From Takifugu bimaculatus (Eukaryota; Chordata; Actinopteri; Tetraodontiformes; Tetraodontidae), in the NCBI GenBank assembly GCA_004026145.2, contig CP034989.1, forward strand, positions 6,826,396 through 6,890,395: a stretch of DNA of 64,000 bases, written 5' to 3'. A model generated the notes under the pieces. That model ran no database searches. It saw only the letters and a list, made by a program, of their open reading frames with translations, and was not told the origin of the DNA. The number at the start of each line of letters is the position of its first letter. Positions within the stretch are counted from its first letter, which is position 1. The translations under genes were made by a program, and so were the position numbers. This document shows, piece by piece, positions 33,962 through 46,329 of this stretch.

Positions 33962-36900
33962 ACCCCCGCTGACTGTGCAGCTCTTTAAACAAACTCGGCT
34001 GTTACTGTCAGAACTGTGAAGGTCTGTAAGTGCACGGGACAAAAACAAAGTGTGTTGTTTTAACCGGTTAGAAAACCCTTGATTTCAGCATTTTCTGGCA
34101 CCAGGACTGACCACTAGGTGGCATCAAACGGTTCGTCATCATCATCAATATCCTGTGGTTGGCTTAAGAGTGCAACATTTAAAAATGCTCAGTGTGGGCG
34201 TGAATGTTTCAGTCACAGCAGCTCTGAAGCAGCGTGTTCACCACTCCACTGCTTCCTGTTTTAACCACATCAGTAGCAAGGAAACTACCTGGGCCATCGC
34301 TGGTTCAAACCCAAATGTGTCCTGTGACGTCTCAAAGAAACTTGAAGGTTTTAGCATTTTTCAAATCTAGCCTACACGTTTCCACTCGAGAAATCTGAGC
34401 AGGGCCGTCAGATCTCAGCTCTCCGAACTCCACGACAGATTTTAAGTAGTTTTATGTTTAAAACCCTCCCGCATTTTTTTCCTTCGTTCTCGCTGCCTAG
34501 CCTAGAGTACCACAAATATCACAGCTAAGCCTTCTAAAAGCTAGCTGGGCATCGATAAAACAATCCACGGCTTTTGGCTGTACAGAGGATGTGAAGATCC
34601 ACCTTCTGGTTCAAAGTTGTTTTGATCTGTTTTAGTCTTTTATCTGAGATATTTGGCTCCTTGTGACAAGAAAATAGTTAGCGTGTTTTTGTTGCATATT
34701 TACTTGTTGTCTCCTATAAATTGTCCGACTAAAGCAATAAAACTGTAAACAATGCAGGATTAAGGGTGCATTGTGTTATTGACTCATTATTTAAATAAGT
34801 GGAAAGATGGGGAAAAATAAGTTTATGTGACCTATATGTCTTCAAAGGTTCTTCATTAATAATTTTATAGGTTTTTGAATCATTGTGGAAAATCAAATAA
34901 AGCTGTGACTGATTCGCACCTGCACCCACGCACAGAAAGGAGGATGTGGCTGCTCGTTATCGCTGCCATCGTTGCATCAAAAACACAGATGAGAAAATTT
35001 GCCAGTGGTTTCCGCTCCAGAGTGAGGTCCTGCCCACTGCACTTACGGGAGGAGATGCTGATCTGGCCTTGAGGCTGCACGTGACCCGGGACCCGGCACT
35101 CTGACCGCTGCTCAGGCCTGTCCGGGTGACAGGCATGGGGACGCCCCCTCCTTCCCAGCAGCAGACGATGGACAAGACAAAAGGGGCTTATCGGAGGTTG
35201 AATTAGGCACAGCCAATTATGATAGGCTCCCCATATCAGAGCACAGGTGCGGTCTCTGGCTATCAGGGTAAAGCACAAAGATCCCCAGTGAATGGTGCAG
35301 AAACATGCCGCTGAAGAGCCGCGAGGACCAACGGAATCAGGGCAGCGGGCACTAGAGGGCACTACTGAGTGGCCGTTACACCCCCACACTGGTCTGGGCC
35401 GATTCACCTAAACATGTTTATATGCTCTGATGATTTTAAGATTTTAAAAGTCACATGGTCGTACCTAAAACGGGACCCCTTGATGAGACCCGGACGATTT
35501 TTCCACTTTAAATATCCTTCAGACTTCGTGTTGATGCAGACGATGCCGTGTTATTCGTATAAGCTTCACATGCTGTCACATGTGGCCTCCGCCTCCTGTC
35601 ATCACCCTCCAGCTGACGTGACGTGAGACGGGGCGCCCGCGTCTGACCCTCGGTGCTTACGAGAAGGTCGGGGAGCAGAGCGATAATGACAGGGTCTAGT
35701 TATCTCAGCGGCGAGGGGCGCTGCTCCGGAGCCTACCCTGTGCTGCGTGGGCCTCTAATCGCCCATCTGGGCACCCCCTGTCCTGACGTGTGGTCCCACC
35801 TTATCGTACGTCCAGAGGCTTAATCTGCGGCGGCGATAAGGCACACACGATGGCGTGCGTGCTGTCCTCACACTCCCACGGCTAAACGCTAACGCACGGC
35901 TGCATCACTGGCTGACACATAAACTGTTGGTCTCACGTGCCCACTTTCTCATGAAACAGAACAGAAGTCAAAAAAAAATCCGAGTTTCCAAGGAAAAAGT
36001 TGTTTACGGGTTCGACTGAGACGCATCCTTCAGCTTCCTCTGACGTTTCGGTGGTGGTTTAGATCTAGATGACAGTGGTCTCGGCTCCTCTGCCGCTTCT
36101 GTGCAGTAGCTGTTGCTGCAATGGTGCCACCAAAGTTTCAGGCTTTTGCTAAAGTTACCCACCAAAAACACCAAAAATAATCCACATATTAGAAGAGTTA
36201 ATGCTGTCCACAATTGTTAGTAAATCACAATAACTGCACTATTTATTCATTTTGAAGAAGTGTGTTGATATTTCATTAAAATTTCACTATTTTTCACGGG
36301 GTTCATTCTCATCAATAGAAATTAAGTTCTATTTTAACCTTTTAAAACGAAAATCTAATTCTTTTTTCCTCCCTTTTAAGTTTTAAATGTTGTAAAAGTC
36401 ATGATTTGGAAATAAAACCTCAATAGGTTATAGGTGCATTTTGGTACCTTTCACATTAAAAGATCAAGTTGTTCTCAGTTTGAGTTATATTTTCATTCTT
36501 CTCAGATTCTTATCACTAATAACTATTTTTATATGTTTCTGTTTTTGAGAAAAGAATCTTAGGATTTTAAGAGACAGAACAGACATTTAATATATTTTTT
36601 TTATTATAAAACTATTGTTATTTATTATAAAACGATGGTTATTTTTAGGTTTTTATAGTTATTTTTGCCAAGTTCTGCCAAATATTAATGTTAATAATTC
36701 TCATAATTACGATGCTGTCATGTTTATTTTTGCTCTATTTTCTCCCATTTGAATCCACCATTTTTTGGTTGTTTTTTTTTTTTGCTGTTTCTGTTTTGTG
36801 CTCAACAAGCTTCTCTACAGCTCTGGGTTGTGTTCATATGCTCTAATGTTGTATTTGGATGAGAACAGATGGTTTATCTTATTAACATCCTGTCTAAGTA

Positions 36901-38798
36901 GCATATAAATGTAATTAGCACATGGGAAACCTCAGGTTCCTCGTTCATCTCCATGTTTTTTCTTATGTTCTGTTTGCCAACAGCCTTGTCTTTAGAACCC
37001 CTTTAGCAGATTTTAGCTCATTCAGAACATGAGTTTGGGAACTAAACTGCGTTGACCTGGCAGAACCCGTTCCAGGCCCTTGGCCGGATCTGTATCATAT
37101 ATGTTCACATGAGCTGATAAGATCCATCTCATTTCTTTTGAACCCAGCACTCATGTCAAAGGGAATTTGGCTGCTGTTTTTCTCTGAATGGTGGAGAAAT
37201 AATTCTGTAATCTTTCTTCTCATCTCCAACTTGTGATTAATTTCGTTTTAAACGCTTTTTAATGTCCTTCTGCAGCTTTACCAACAGCCCCCCTTTTTCC
37301 TTTTTTACACGAATTTGCTTATCAGATGCAGCGTGAATATCAATTTACCGGATATGGGGGGGTGATAAGGTCTTCACGAGGCCAGGCCTGCTGAATATTT
37401 TATCCACCTTGGACTCTAATGAGCCATTGCAACTCTATCTCAGCCTCCATCCCGCCTTAATAAACATGATTAATGTTGTCTGGCTACACAAAACTTAGCC
37501 ACAAACCAAAATAACCCGGTGCTTCAAATGTTAAAGAGCTTTAGGGGAGTGCAGGGCATGGGGGGGGGTAGTGTTGCTCCATGACAGGACAGTGATCTGG
37601 GTGACCTGAGCTAGCTGTGGCGGTAAAGTATCCGAGCTGGCAGTAGCACGTGCGCGCGCTGTGACTAACTGTCAGAGTGAGGGGGCGTGGCCTCCGGCTT
37701 CTCTTTCTTCACCTCTGTACCATTGCGACATTTCGCATCGCTTTCATGGTCGGAACGCCTTGTGTTTCTGCACCACTTTCACGGGGGAGAGGGCTGAAAC
37801 CTCGAGGGACCTTTTTTTTTTTTTTTTTTTCTGTCGACCTTTAACAGGAGCTGCTGTCACGTGGCTGCAATGGGGGCAGCTCAGTGCCGCAACAGGGTCC
37901 TCGGGGTCCTGGCTGTCGCTGCTTTTCAGAATAATAAAATGATCCAGACGTTATCGCAGCAGTTCGGATGGAAATTCACCCACTTACGTGTAATAAAAGT
38001 GTGTTTCCTCCCCTTCTGGACCTCTTGTTATTCAGGACAGGCCGTGTACAGTGCACGCTTGTGAAAACGGGAATAATCTCATGCAGCAGATTAAGTGGAT
38101 TAATTAAGGTTTTATTCATCGGGGTGAATTGGTACCTAAAGAGCTTCCCCCTGCAATGACAAGGATTTTTCACCCTTAATTATCTCGGGCTCTGGATGCG
38201 CTCTTGCGTGTGTGCGCGCACCCAGAGACGAGCCGCGGCCCCGTCTGGACTGACTTTAGAATATTCGTGCTCTGAAGAATTCAGACCACAAACTTGTCTC
38301 GTTATCTTCCCGCATCACGCAGAATCTCGAAGTAATGCTCTATGAGGTCAAAAACATCCGTTCCTGAGACTGAAACGATGCCGAGAGGTTTTCAGGCTCA
38401 AAGCCGAGTGCTGGATTTAAAAGTATGCGAGGAAATCGTGAGAAAATGATTGAAAATGACCAAAAAAAAAATAAATGAAAAATGCCAGATGCAAAAGTGC
38501 AAAATAAACTTGAATTCACACACGCGCGTGTGTGTTCGGTTAAATAAAAATTATAAAATTGTGTCAATCACGAATTAAATCCACATTTTTAATATATTAT
38601 GTTGCTTTTTTTACAGTGGGTGCTTATATTACTATTGAGTTCATTATATTGCATTAACATTTCATTTATTCAATTAAATAACAGTTAAAATTAAAATACA
38701 AATACAACGACTTGTAACCTTTCAGTTTTATTAAAGTCGGTTTTCAACATTTTTTAGTTTTATACACTTAATGAAGCCGAGACTGCACGCGCGTGTGT

Positions 38799-38849
38799 GA
38801 GAGAGAGAGAGTAAGAGTGAGAGAGAGACAGAGAGAGACAGAGAGAGAG
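38799..38849 (+). repeat. Imperfect (GA)n tract, copy B
   Basis: Counterpart of 16391-16450 with a different interruption pattern, one of the clearest structural differences between the copies. Confidence 0.9.
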
Positions 38850-39016
38850 TGGAGTTCAGAGCTTCTCAAACCTGATGGATTTTCTCAGGTTCCAACCTTC
38901 AGCCTCCACAAAGATGGGCAGGAACAAAGCGTCCCAAACAGGGAGATAACAGAGTTGGGGTGAGGCTGGGGGAGGAGAGGGAATACAGAGGAGAAGGATG
39001 GGCAGAGGAAGAGAAG

Positions 39017-39047
<31 letters not shown>

Positions 39048-39161
39048 GTGGGCATTCAGAGAGCAGGTCAGAAGCGATGCATGACTGGAGAAACATCTGA
39101 TACACATCTGCAGGCCCTCAGCGCTGATGGACAGCCTGGGGAGGTGTGTGTGCATGTGTGC

Positions 39162-39173
39162 GTGTGTGTGTGT

Positions 39174-39230
<57 letters not shown>
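39162..39230 (+). repeat. Compound (TG)n(GA)n at the duplication's right edge
   Basis: About 40 bases of TG units with one AG interruption switch to about 28 bases of GA units. Copy A breaks off exactly where this tract begins, so the tract is probably what stopped the other contig. Confidence 0.95.
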
Positions 39231-39563
39231 GGAACCATTCAGTCAGCATAGTTCCGGTTTGACACAAGTTCCACAGAAATGGCAGAGGAGAGGAGCGAAA
39301 CGTGTGTGAACAGAATGAGGAAGGGACCAAACACACCAGTAAAGACAAAATAAAGGTCAACACAAGCACATTTGAAAATATTTAGTGAAAAGAAAAGAAT
39401 TCAAACCAGCGGCCTATTTCATCACCAGCATATTTGAAGGCTTCCATGTAGATTTATGCCTGTAAGTTGTGGTGATATGAGCTGGTCTTCATGGATGGAA
39501 GCAGTCAGCTTTATGAATGAACCCTCATTCTTTATTTTCACATCCTCCGTGAGAATCTCAACT
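39231..39563. other. Short gene-free stretch
   Basis: Ordinary single-copy DNA between the microsatellite and the repeat-element fragment. I see nothing else in it. Confidence 0.6.
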
Positions 39564-39780
39564 GATTCAAGATTCAAGATTCAAGAGTACTTTATTGATC
39601 CCTTTAGGGGGTGTCCACCAGGGAAATTAGCATCTCCAAAGATCTACAGCATCTACAAAATTTCCCACCACCATTTCACCCCATCAAACCTATTAAAGAT
39701 AATAAAAATATAATAAAATAAGAAATAAAATAGAATAAATTAAAAATAGAATATGAATATAAATATAAAACTATAAATGA
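39564..39780 (-). mobile_element. Degraded teleost retroposon 3' end
   Basis: On the plus strand three GATTCAA units (39564-39584) lead into GAGTACTTTATTGATCCC and, after a short loop, GGGAAATTAG. Read on the minus strand this is AATTTCCC, a loop, GGGATCAATAAAGTA and a short tandem tail, an arrangement I recognise from the 3' ends of common fish LINE-type and related retroposons. The A-rich AATAAAAT/ATAAAATAG stretch to about 39780 fits the body of such elements. The 5' part and any reverse transcriptase are missing. I do not assert a named family. Confidence 0.6.
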
Positions 39781-39872
39781 TCGGACGGTTTGAAGGTGAC
39801 GAAGCTCGCTGACAGTGGCCTCCTCTTCCTCACTTTCCCCAGGGATTTCCCACCGTCAGACATTTCACCTGG

Positions 39873-41080
<1,208 letters not shown>

Positions 41081-41089
41081 GTTGCAGCG

Positions 41090-41340
41090 GACCTGGGCAG
41101 CCGCCGGGGGAGAATTACCTTCCATAATTATACTGCAATTATGAGCCAGATAAAATCAGCATTATTCTCAAAAAAAAAAGTTGAAATGAGGAGTGGGAGG
41201 GAGGGATGGAAGCAGGAGCAGCTCCGGCGCCTCTGAGGGGATTGGTGACAGGCCCGTGAAACAAAAGGAAAGCCGTGGACAGAAAACCTTTCTAATTAAG
41301 CGCAGAGAAAAGATGGCGTCTCCGCTAATTATAAAAGATT
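41090..41340. promoter_or_regulatory. Candidate conserved non-coding element
   Basis: TAATTA lies at 41125-41130, followed by GCAATTATGAGCC and later CTAATTAAGCGC and CTAATTATAAAAG words near 41290-41330. The complex AT-rich sequence lacks simple repeats apart from one A run. This is a motif-based call only. Confidence 0.3.
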
Positions 41341-41769
41341 CTTAACAGAAGCTCGCTCTGTTTCACGTCTGGAAATTTAAAAAAGTTCCGTCCGAGGAAA
41401 GCGCAAAGTTTGGAGGAAAGAAGAAAAGAACTTCAGCGGACTCAAATGTGCCGACGCCGGAGTTTTGAAGGGCTTTTCTGGAAAAATCTGCACCGTAGAG
41501 AGAGTTGTTCTCCTCCAGAGAACCAGGTTCTCTTGGATGTTAGGGCTCCTGGGTAGAGTTTTTAGGCACCGACAAGGTTGGTTCAAGGATGAACCTGAGG
41601 AGAACCAGTTTAGGAGCTTCTTGGGTCACCGTCCTGGATGAAGTGTGAGACATCTGCTCCTCATATCCGCCTCTCTGGACTCCAACGGCGTCCCAGCAGG
41701 CGTGACTCCGTCTCCAAACACGAAAACAGGCGTGTTTATCTGAGCGTCGGAGGCCCGGGATCAGAGCTG

Positions 41770-41817
<48 letters not shown>

Positions 41818-43779
41818 TACACGTAAACACACAGGTAGGCCGGCAGTGAACGCACCACAGAGCACATACGTCTGAGATGTTCAGGGTCATCTAGGAAAGA
41901 TCAAACACGTTTAGTGTCAAACTCCAGCAGGACTGGGAGGGCTCCGTTTCAGGTCGGCATCGGAGGAATCGAACCTTTAAAAAGACGCTTAGGCTGCAAA
42001 CTTCAGATATGAACGTGTTTTTCACGATGTCATTACTTCTGTGTGAAAGATCACCTGGTCGGCTGTAAAAGCGCCCGAAACAGCGCCATAAAGCACCTTG
42101 AGCCACGATTGGGATCTCACTCATATTCCCCTCATCACAAAGATGGATGCATCCCCAGGCCAAAGATGAGCGAGGCTTTAATAAATTCCGCCTCTTGTTG
42201 CCGCCACCGCTGGCTGACAACCGCATTTATTTAAAGACGGGTTGATGAATTATTTTATTTTTCTGTTTTATCTGCAAGAACACAGATTTAATTCTCTGCT
42301 GTTTTTCCCCCGCGTGGAAAAATCCAACCGCGCAGACCTTTAATGACCCCGCTGGGGACTTTTTTTCCAGTCGAAAATCAGAGGAAATTGTGCAACGACG
42401 CCGACCGATCAGATAATTTCCAAGTTTCACAAGCTTGCAAGCACACGTAAATCAGCAAGAAGAGAGGACGGTCGTCTTGAGACGCCTTTCCGCGCGAGGC
42501 CTCCCTGCTCAAAAACAAGCCAAACCCATCCATAACGTGGGTATCGGCCACATCTGCGCACGTTTCAATATCCTTCAGAGGACAAAGTGTGCGAAATGAA
42601 TCAATAAACTGAAAAGGCTGAAATCTCAGATCCATTAGGGCCACGATGAGACACATATTACTTCAAAATGGAGTCGCATTAAGTGTCAGATGTGGCTGAT
42701 AAGCCGCCTTCATCTGGGTTTGTGTTTTTTCCAGTGATGGGCTGCACGAGTGTCGACTCCTTATCATGCACGCCATAAAGTGCTATCAGTGTCTCCGATC
42801 GCCTGCCTCCACGCGAGGAGGGGGAGAGGAAGAGTGTGACAGGCAGGAGAGAATGAAGGACGGATGATAAACATCGCTGCGTGTTGCTGCCGCGCCACAT
42901 GCGTGTTCACCTGTGCGAGTGGACGCACTCTCGCCGCCCCCGCGGGCGCCCCGAACGCGGGCGCGGGCCTAACGGGCGCTTATCTTCTGGCGAGAGAAGG
43001 AAATCAGACTGTTGCGAAGAATTTTCCTACCTCCTCCTTCTCCTTATCGCCGGATTGTCCTCAGTCTTATCTTGGGGCGGCCCTCCGGTGGCCGGGTGCA
43101 GTAAAGCGGGCGGGTGCTAGCTACTTTAGCTACTTTAGCTCAGACAGCTGAGGCCTGTCTGAGGCCACGTTGGCAGCTGGAGGGGGACGTTCTTCAGGTT
43201 CAGGGCCAAACTAAACCTTGTGAAGGTCTGGGCGGAGTCACTTGTGGAGCGTGATGGGAGCAGGCGGAGATCCGAGGTCAACCGAGGAAGGTGTGAGCCT
43301 CAAATATCCTAACCCTTCTCCAAACGAGTCATAACCTTACCCTCCCCCCAACCTTTCCCATCTCCCCCCTCCTCTCATGCATCTGTTTATCCGGCGCTCT
43401 CTCGCCGCCCCTCTGATGAGTGTTTTATCTTGCGGCCCACCTTTTCACACCGCCGCGCTTACAATCACGAGTATCGCCAGTAATTATCTGGCCGTATTCC
43501 CTCTCCTCACGCTATCGCCCGCATTCATCTCGCCGACGGAATTATATGCGTTTCACTCGGGTGCCGCTACACCCTCCCCGCCCCCCGGGAGGAGGCAGAG
43601 TAGCAGGAGGATGGAGGGAGGGAGGGTTGGAGCTGGATTGGGGTGTTGCAGGCTGGGCTGACCTGTCGCCATGCAGCCGTCCAGAGCTGCATCTCAGGTG
43701 TAATTACCTCGTTTGGCGGCATCTTTTATCTCCCATCGACTTTGCATCCGTCCCCTTTCATAGCGCGCCGCTGCGCATA
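41341..43779. other. Gene-free stretch with a CA tract and a CpG patch
   Basis: A (CA)20 tract lies at 41775-41815. A short very CpG-dense patch lies near 42900-42985. TTATC/GATAA GATA-type words are frequent from 42740 to 43740, and a tandem AGCTACTTT pair lies near 43120. I see no exon. Confidence 0.6.
41775..41815 (+). repeat. (CA)20 microsatellite
   Basis: A pure CA tract of about 20 units. Confidence 0.95.
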
Positions 43780-43960
43780 ATATAGTTGTGTTCTCTGACA
43801 AAGTCGCCTTGACCTTCCTCCTTCCCCGCCGCCGCCATTGTACCAATAAGAAAACCAATTAATGACTTATCCGTCCATCTCAATGTCAAGTCTTTTTCTG
43901 AGGTGTACTATTATGTCCGCTTTTCCGACACGCCGTTAATTAACTCAAAGCACGAGCTCC
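43780..43960. promoter_or_regulatory. Candidate element with paired CCAAT and TTAATTAA
   Basis: Two CCAAT words lie 12 bases apart (43843-43847 and 43855-43859), the second running into CCAATTAATGAC. A perfect TTAATTAA palindrome sits at 43936-43943. This could be a distal enhancer or promoter-like element. No TATA box or exon is evident. Confidence 0.3.
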
Positions 43961-44504
43961 TCCGCGCGAGCCTCCGACCGCCGACATTCAATCGCACACA
44001 TAATAGCGCCCGGGGCTTCGTGGCGCTAGCGCACAAAATCTAAAAGTTCCGACAGAATGTGCTGGAGGAGGAGTCAGGAGGATATGAAAGGATTTAATGA
44101 GGAAGATGTCTGTAGGAGGATGGATTCAATAGCGAGGCCAGATAAGGCACTAAAACGTGGAGCGCCTCCGCCTCCTCAGGTCAGGACAGCGGCGGGGGGC
44201 TCACCTTTCATGAAGGAAGCCCCCCGACGAAGGCCTCGCGGTGAAGTGGAGGTGAGCCTCTCCTCCTTTTATCGCTTTCATATTAAAATCCCTGAGTGAA
44301 ATGTCAAAGACGATAGACGTATCGCTTTTAGCTTTTATGTCGCGGTGAGTATTGTCAATAGGAACCACCAGACCACGAATCAGAGGCTAACGTTTATAGC
44401 TAATGATTAGCACCGAGGCTGAGTGGTAAAGAGGGACTGTTCCCAAAGACAAAGTCAAGCATGACCTGTAGGGACGAACTTGTGGGATCCGTTTCCCTCC
44501 TGCT

Positions 44505-44770
44505 CATTTCCATATTTATATTAATTACAAAGTCGTCCTCTCTGTCCCGAGGCTAACGATGGAAACCATGCAAATACGCTCATATATGAAATCACCGCTC
44601 TCTGTTTATGTCCTGTTTTTCTTTCCAGTAATAAATTAGAACACTGGCACACGCGGAGCCACGAGACGGCCCATCTTTTAATTTTCTCAATGCAAATCGA
44701 GGCTCCGAACATGGAATCAAAAAATTACTAATTAATTTGTGTTTAATAGTTTGCCCACTTTCACGGCGTA
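44505..44770. promoter_or_regulatory. Candidate enhancer: two octamers and two TAATTA
   Basis: The exact POU octamer ATGCAAAT occurs at 44568-44575 and 44690-44697, and TAATTA at 44522-44527 and 44729-44734. Sox/POU and homeodomain words mixed within 215 bases resemble neural or pluripotency enhancers in vertebrates. The link to such a role is inference. Confidence 0.4.
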
Positions 44771-45404
44771 AGTGCGTTTTTTTTTTTTTAACTTTGCTCT
44801 GCGTGCCCAAGTTTAATTAAGTGGGGAACTCTCCACATTATCGCCATCATGAGCCGTTTTGTCTGTGAGGGTCTTCTCCCCTCTTCCTCCCACTCCCGCT
44901 CTTCCCCGCATGAAAGATACTGCCGATCGCTGGAGGAGGTGTACGTTTCCAGTTAATTTTACGTTGACCTTGTGAAAAGGGATTGTGAAAGAGCGTGGAG
45001 AAGTTAGACCGTAATGGAAAAAAGGAGTTAATGCACCTTCATCTGCGGCGAAGCGGCTTTCTAACGGACGTCCGCTCCGCCTCTCAGCCGCGCTGCAATT
45101 TGGAGACGGACCCGCAGAAGCCAGCTAAAGTGCACGTTGCGTAAGATTAGCCGGTGTGGCTCAAGAGGGCTGAACTTTACCATAATTGTCTGGATAAAAG
45201 TTGTAAGAGATTGAACTTGCTGGATTTTGACTGTGTTTTTACGATATGTTGACATTTTAACTTAAAATGAGAGGGTTTCTTTAACTTCCTCAGCTAGCTA
45301 ACAGACGGAGGCAGCAGTGCAAACTTGTTTTGAAGGAGCCAGCATTGGGGAACAGCTCTAACCTCTGACCCCACCGACCCTGTGCCGTTTAAAGTTCATC
45401 TTCA
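44771..45404. other. Gene-free stretch, possibly part of the flanking element
   Basis: Contains TTTAATTAAGTGG at about 44812, CCACATTATCGCC and a TTCCAGTTAATTTTACG word. It is partly enhancer-like in texture. No exon is seen. Confidence 0.5.
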
Positions 45405-45575
45405 GTATATTTATCTGCATGTATGATCGATATGTCTTTATCTCCTCTCAAACAGCAGGATGGTCCCCCAGTATGAGTCTCGTCCTGCTCAAGGTTTCTT
45501 TCTGTTAAAGGGAGTTCTTCCTGCTGCTGTAGCTTGTTCAGGTGTCAGATTCTGGGTTTATTTTCGGATCTGTTG
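45405..45575. mobile_element. Diverged teleost interspersed repeat fragment
   Basis: The passage around 45471-45560 (TATGAGTCTCGTCCTGCTC, AAGGTTTCTTTCTGTTAAAG, GGAGTTCTTCCTGCTGCTG, TTCAGGTGTCAGATTCTGGG) follows, with changes, a sequence I recognise as repeated widely in percomorph genomes. The upstream CTCAAACAGCAGGATGGTC also fits. It has no coding capacity and no visible target-site duplication. The element class is not asserted and the ends are approximate. Confidence 0.6.
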
Positions 45576-46235
45576 GTAAATTCATAGGACCCTCACATTA
45601 TAGAGGGATTTTCTGCTGATCGTGGTCAAGACGGCTAATGCTAATGCTAAAGGGAAGTACACAATTGTTGTCCAAATGTCAAACAAAGAGTATATTCTCC
45701 TCCTGAAAGGTCTTTGAGATAGAACAAAATTAATTTTTCTTGAGTTTAAATCGTTCAGCCTCATCTTGTTCTCCATGTTCTCAGCCTGGATCCGCCTCCC
45801 TCCGGCGCTCTCTGGAGCCTCGGTTTCAGGACCTGACCCTGCCGGGGCCTCAAGCCCAGGATGTCATTAATGGGTCCGATCCCATCGCAGTCATTAGTGA
45901 AACCCAAGTCCCGAGCCACGTCCCCGCCACCGCCGCCTCCTTTAGACGCTTGACAAATTGGGCGTCGCCCTCAGAGCCTGGGCAACCATTTTGTAAATAA
46001 AAGCCTAGGAAAGAGGAGAGAGCGCTAACAGATGAGACAATCATCTTCATCAGGGTTTGGTGGCGATGAGGAGAAAGAGATGACTGAAAGAGCCCTCCCT
46101 CCTGTCTCCTCCGCCAACTTTAAACCTCCATAAACCCGGCTCCCCCCCTTCTCCCACACGTCTGCCTCGGGAACACTCGGGCCTTTGTGGGATGAACTGG
46201 TTTTCAGATGTTATTTTTCTTCTCTCTTTCTTTAG
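45576..46235. other. Gene-free stretch upstream of the exon-like segment
   Basis: Ordinary DNA. An open frame at 45740-46000 has no family match. The right end is the pyrimidine-rich tract preceding the candidate acceptor at 46234-46235. Confidence 0.5.
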
Positions 46236-46329
46236 TTTAAGAGCGCGCGATTAAAATCAGCGCGCCGGTTTTGTCTCTGCGCCACCGATCCGCTGGGAGT
46301 CAGAGGACTTACTCCTCTACAGCGAACAG
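46236..46329 (+). other. Candidate 94-base exon
   Basis: A long pyrimidine tract (TTCTTCTCTCTTTCTTTAG) ends at 46235, and AACAG followed by GTAGGA gives a good 5' splice site at 46329/46330. Between them only one frame is open: it begins F-K-S-A-R and runs 31 codons with one base over, while the other two stop within the first six codons. The peptide matches no family I know. A hairpin (46243-46265) with GCGCGC arms and a GAT/ATC inner stem lies inside. It could be a non-coding or 5' untranslated exon, a coding exon of an unrecognised gene, or chance. Confidence 0.25.

Larger units (their letters stand above)
22425..39162 (+). repeat. Copy B of the 16.7-kb direct duplication
   Basis: This is the second copy of bases 1-16763. 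Unlike copy A it is continuous with single-copy sequence on both sides (16917-22424 on the left, 39163 onward on the right) and has no gap. It therefore looks like the intact representation of the locus. Its contents mirror copy A with an offset that drifts from 22424 at the left end to 22399 at the right end. Notes given for sub-regions of copy A apply here at the shifted position unless a difference is stated. Confidence 0.96.

Noticed and set aside
34880..35407. 175-codon minus-strand frame in copy B
   Set aside because: In copy A the same frame is altered by one extra T in a run, no family matches, and the plus strand is open as well.
1..39162. Reading the duplication as a real, new segmental duplication or gene cluster
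   Set aside because: No gene is in it, and its ends coincide with a gap and a contig start, which an assembly overlap explains more simply. It remains the alternative until coverage is checked.
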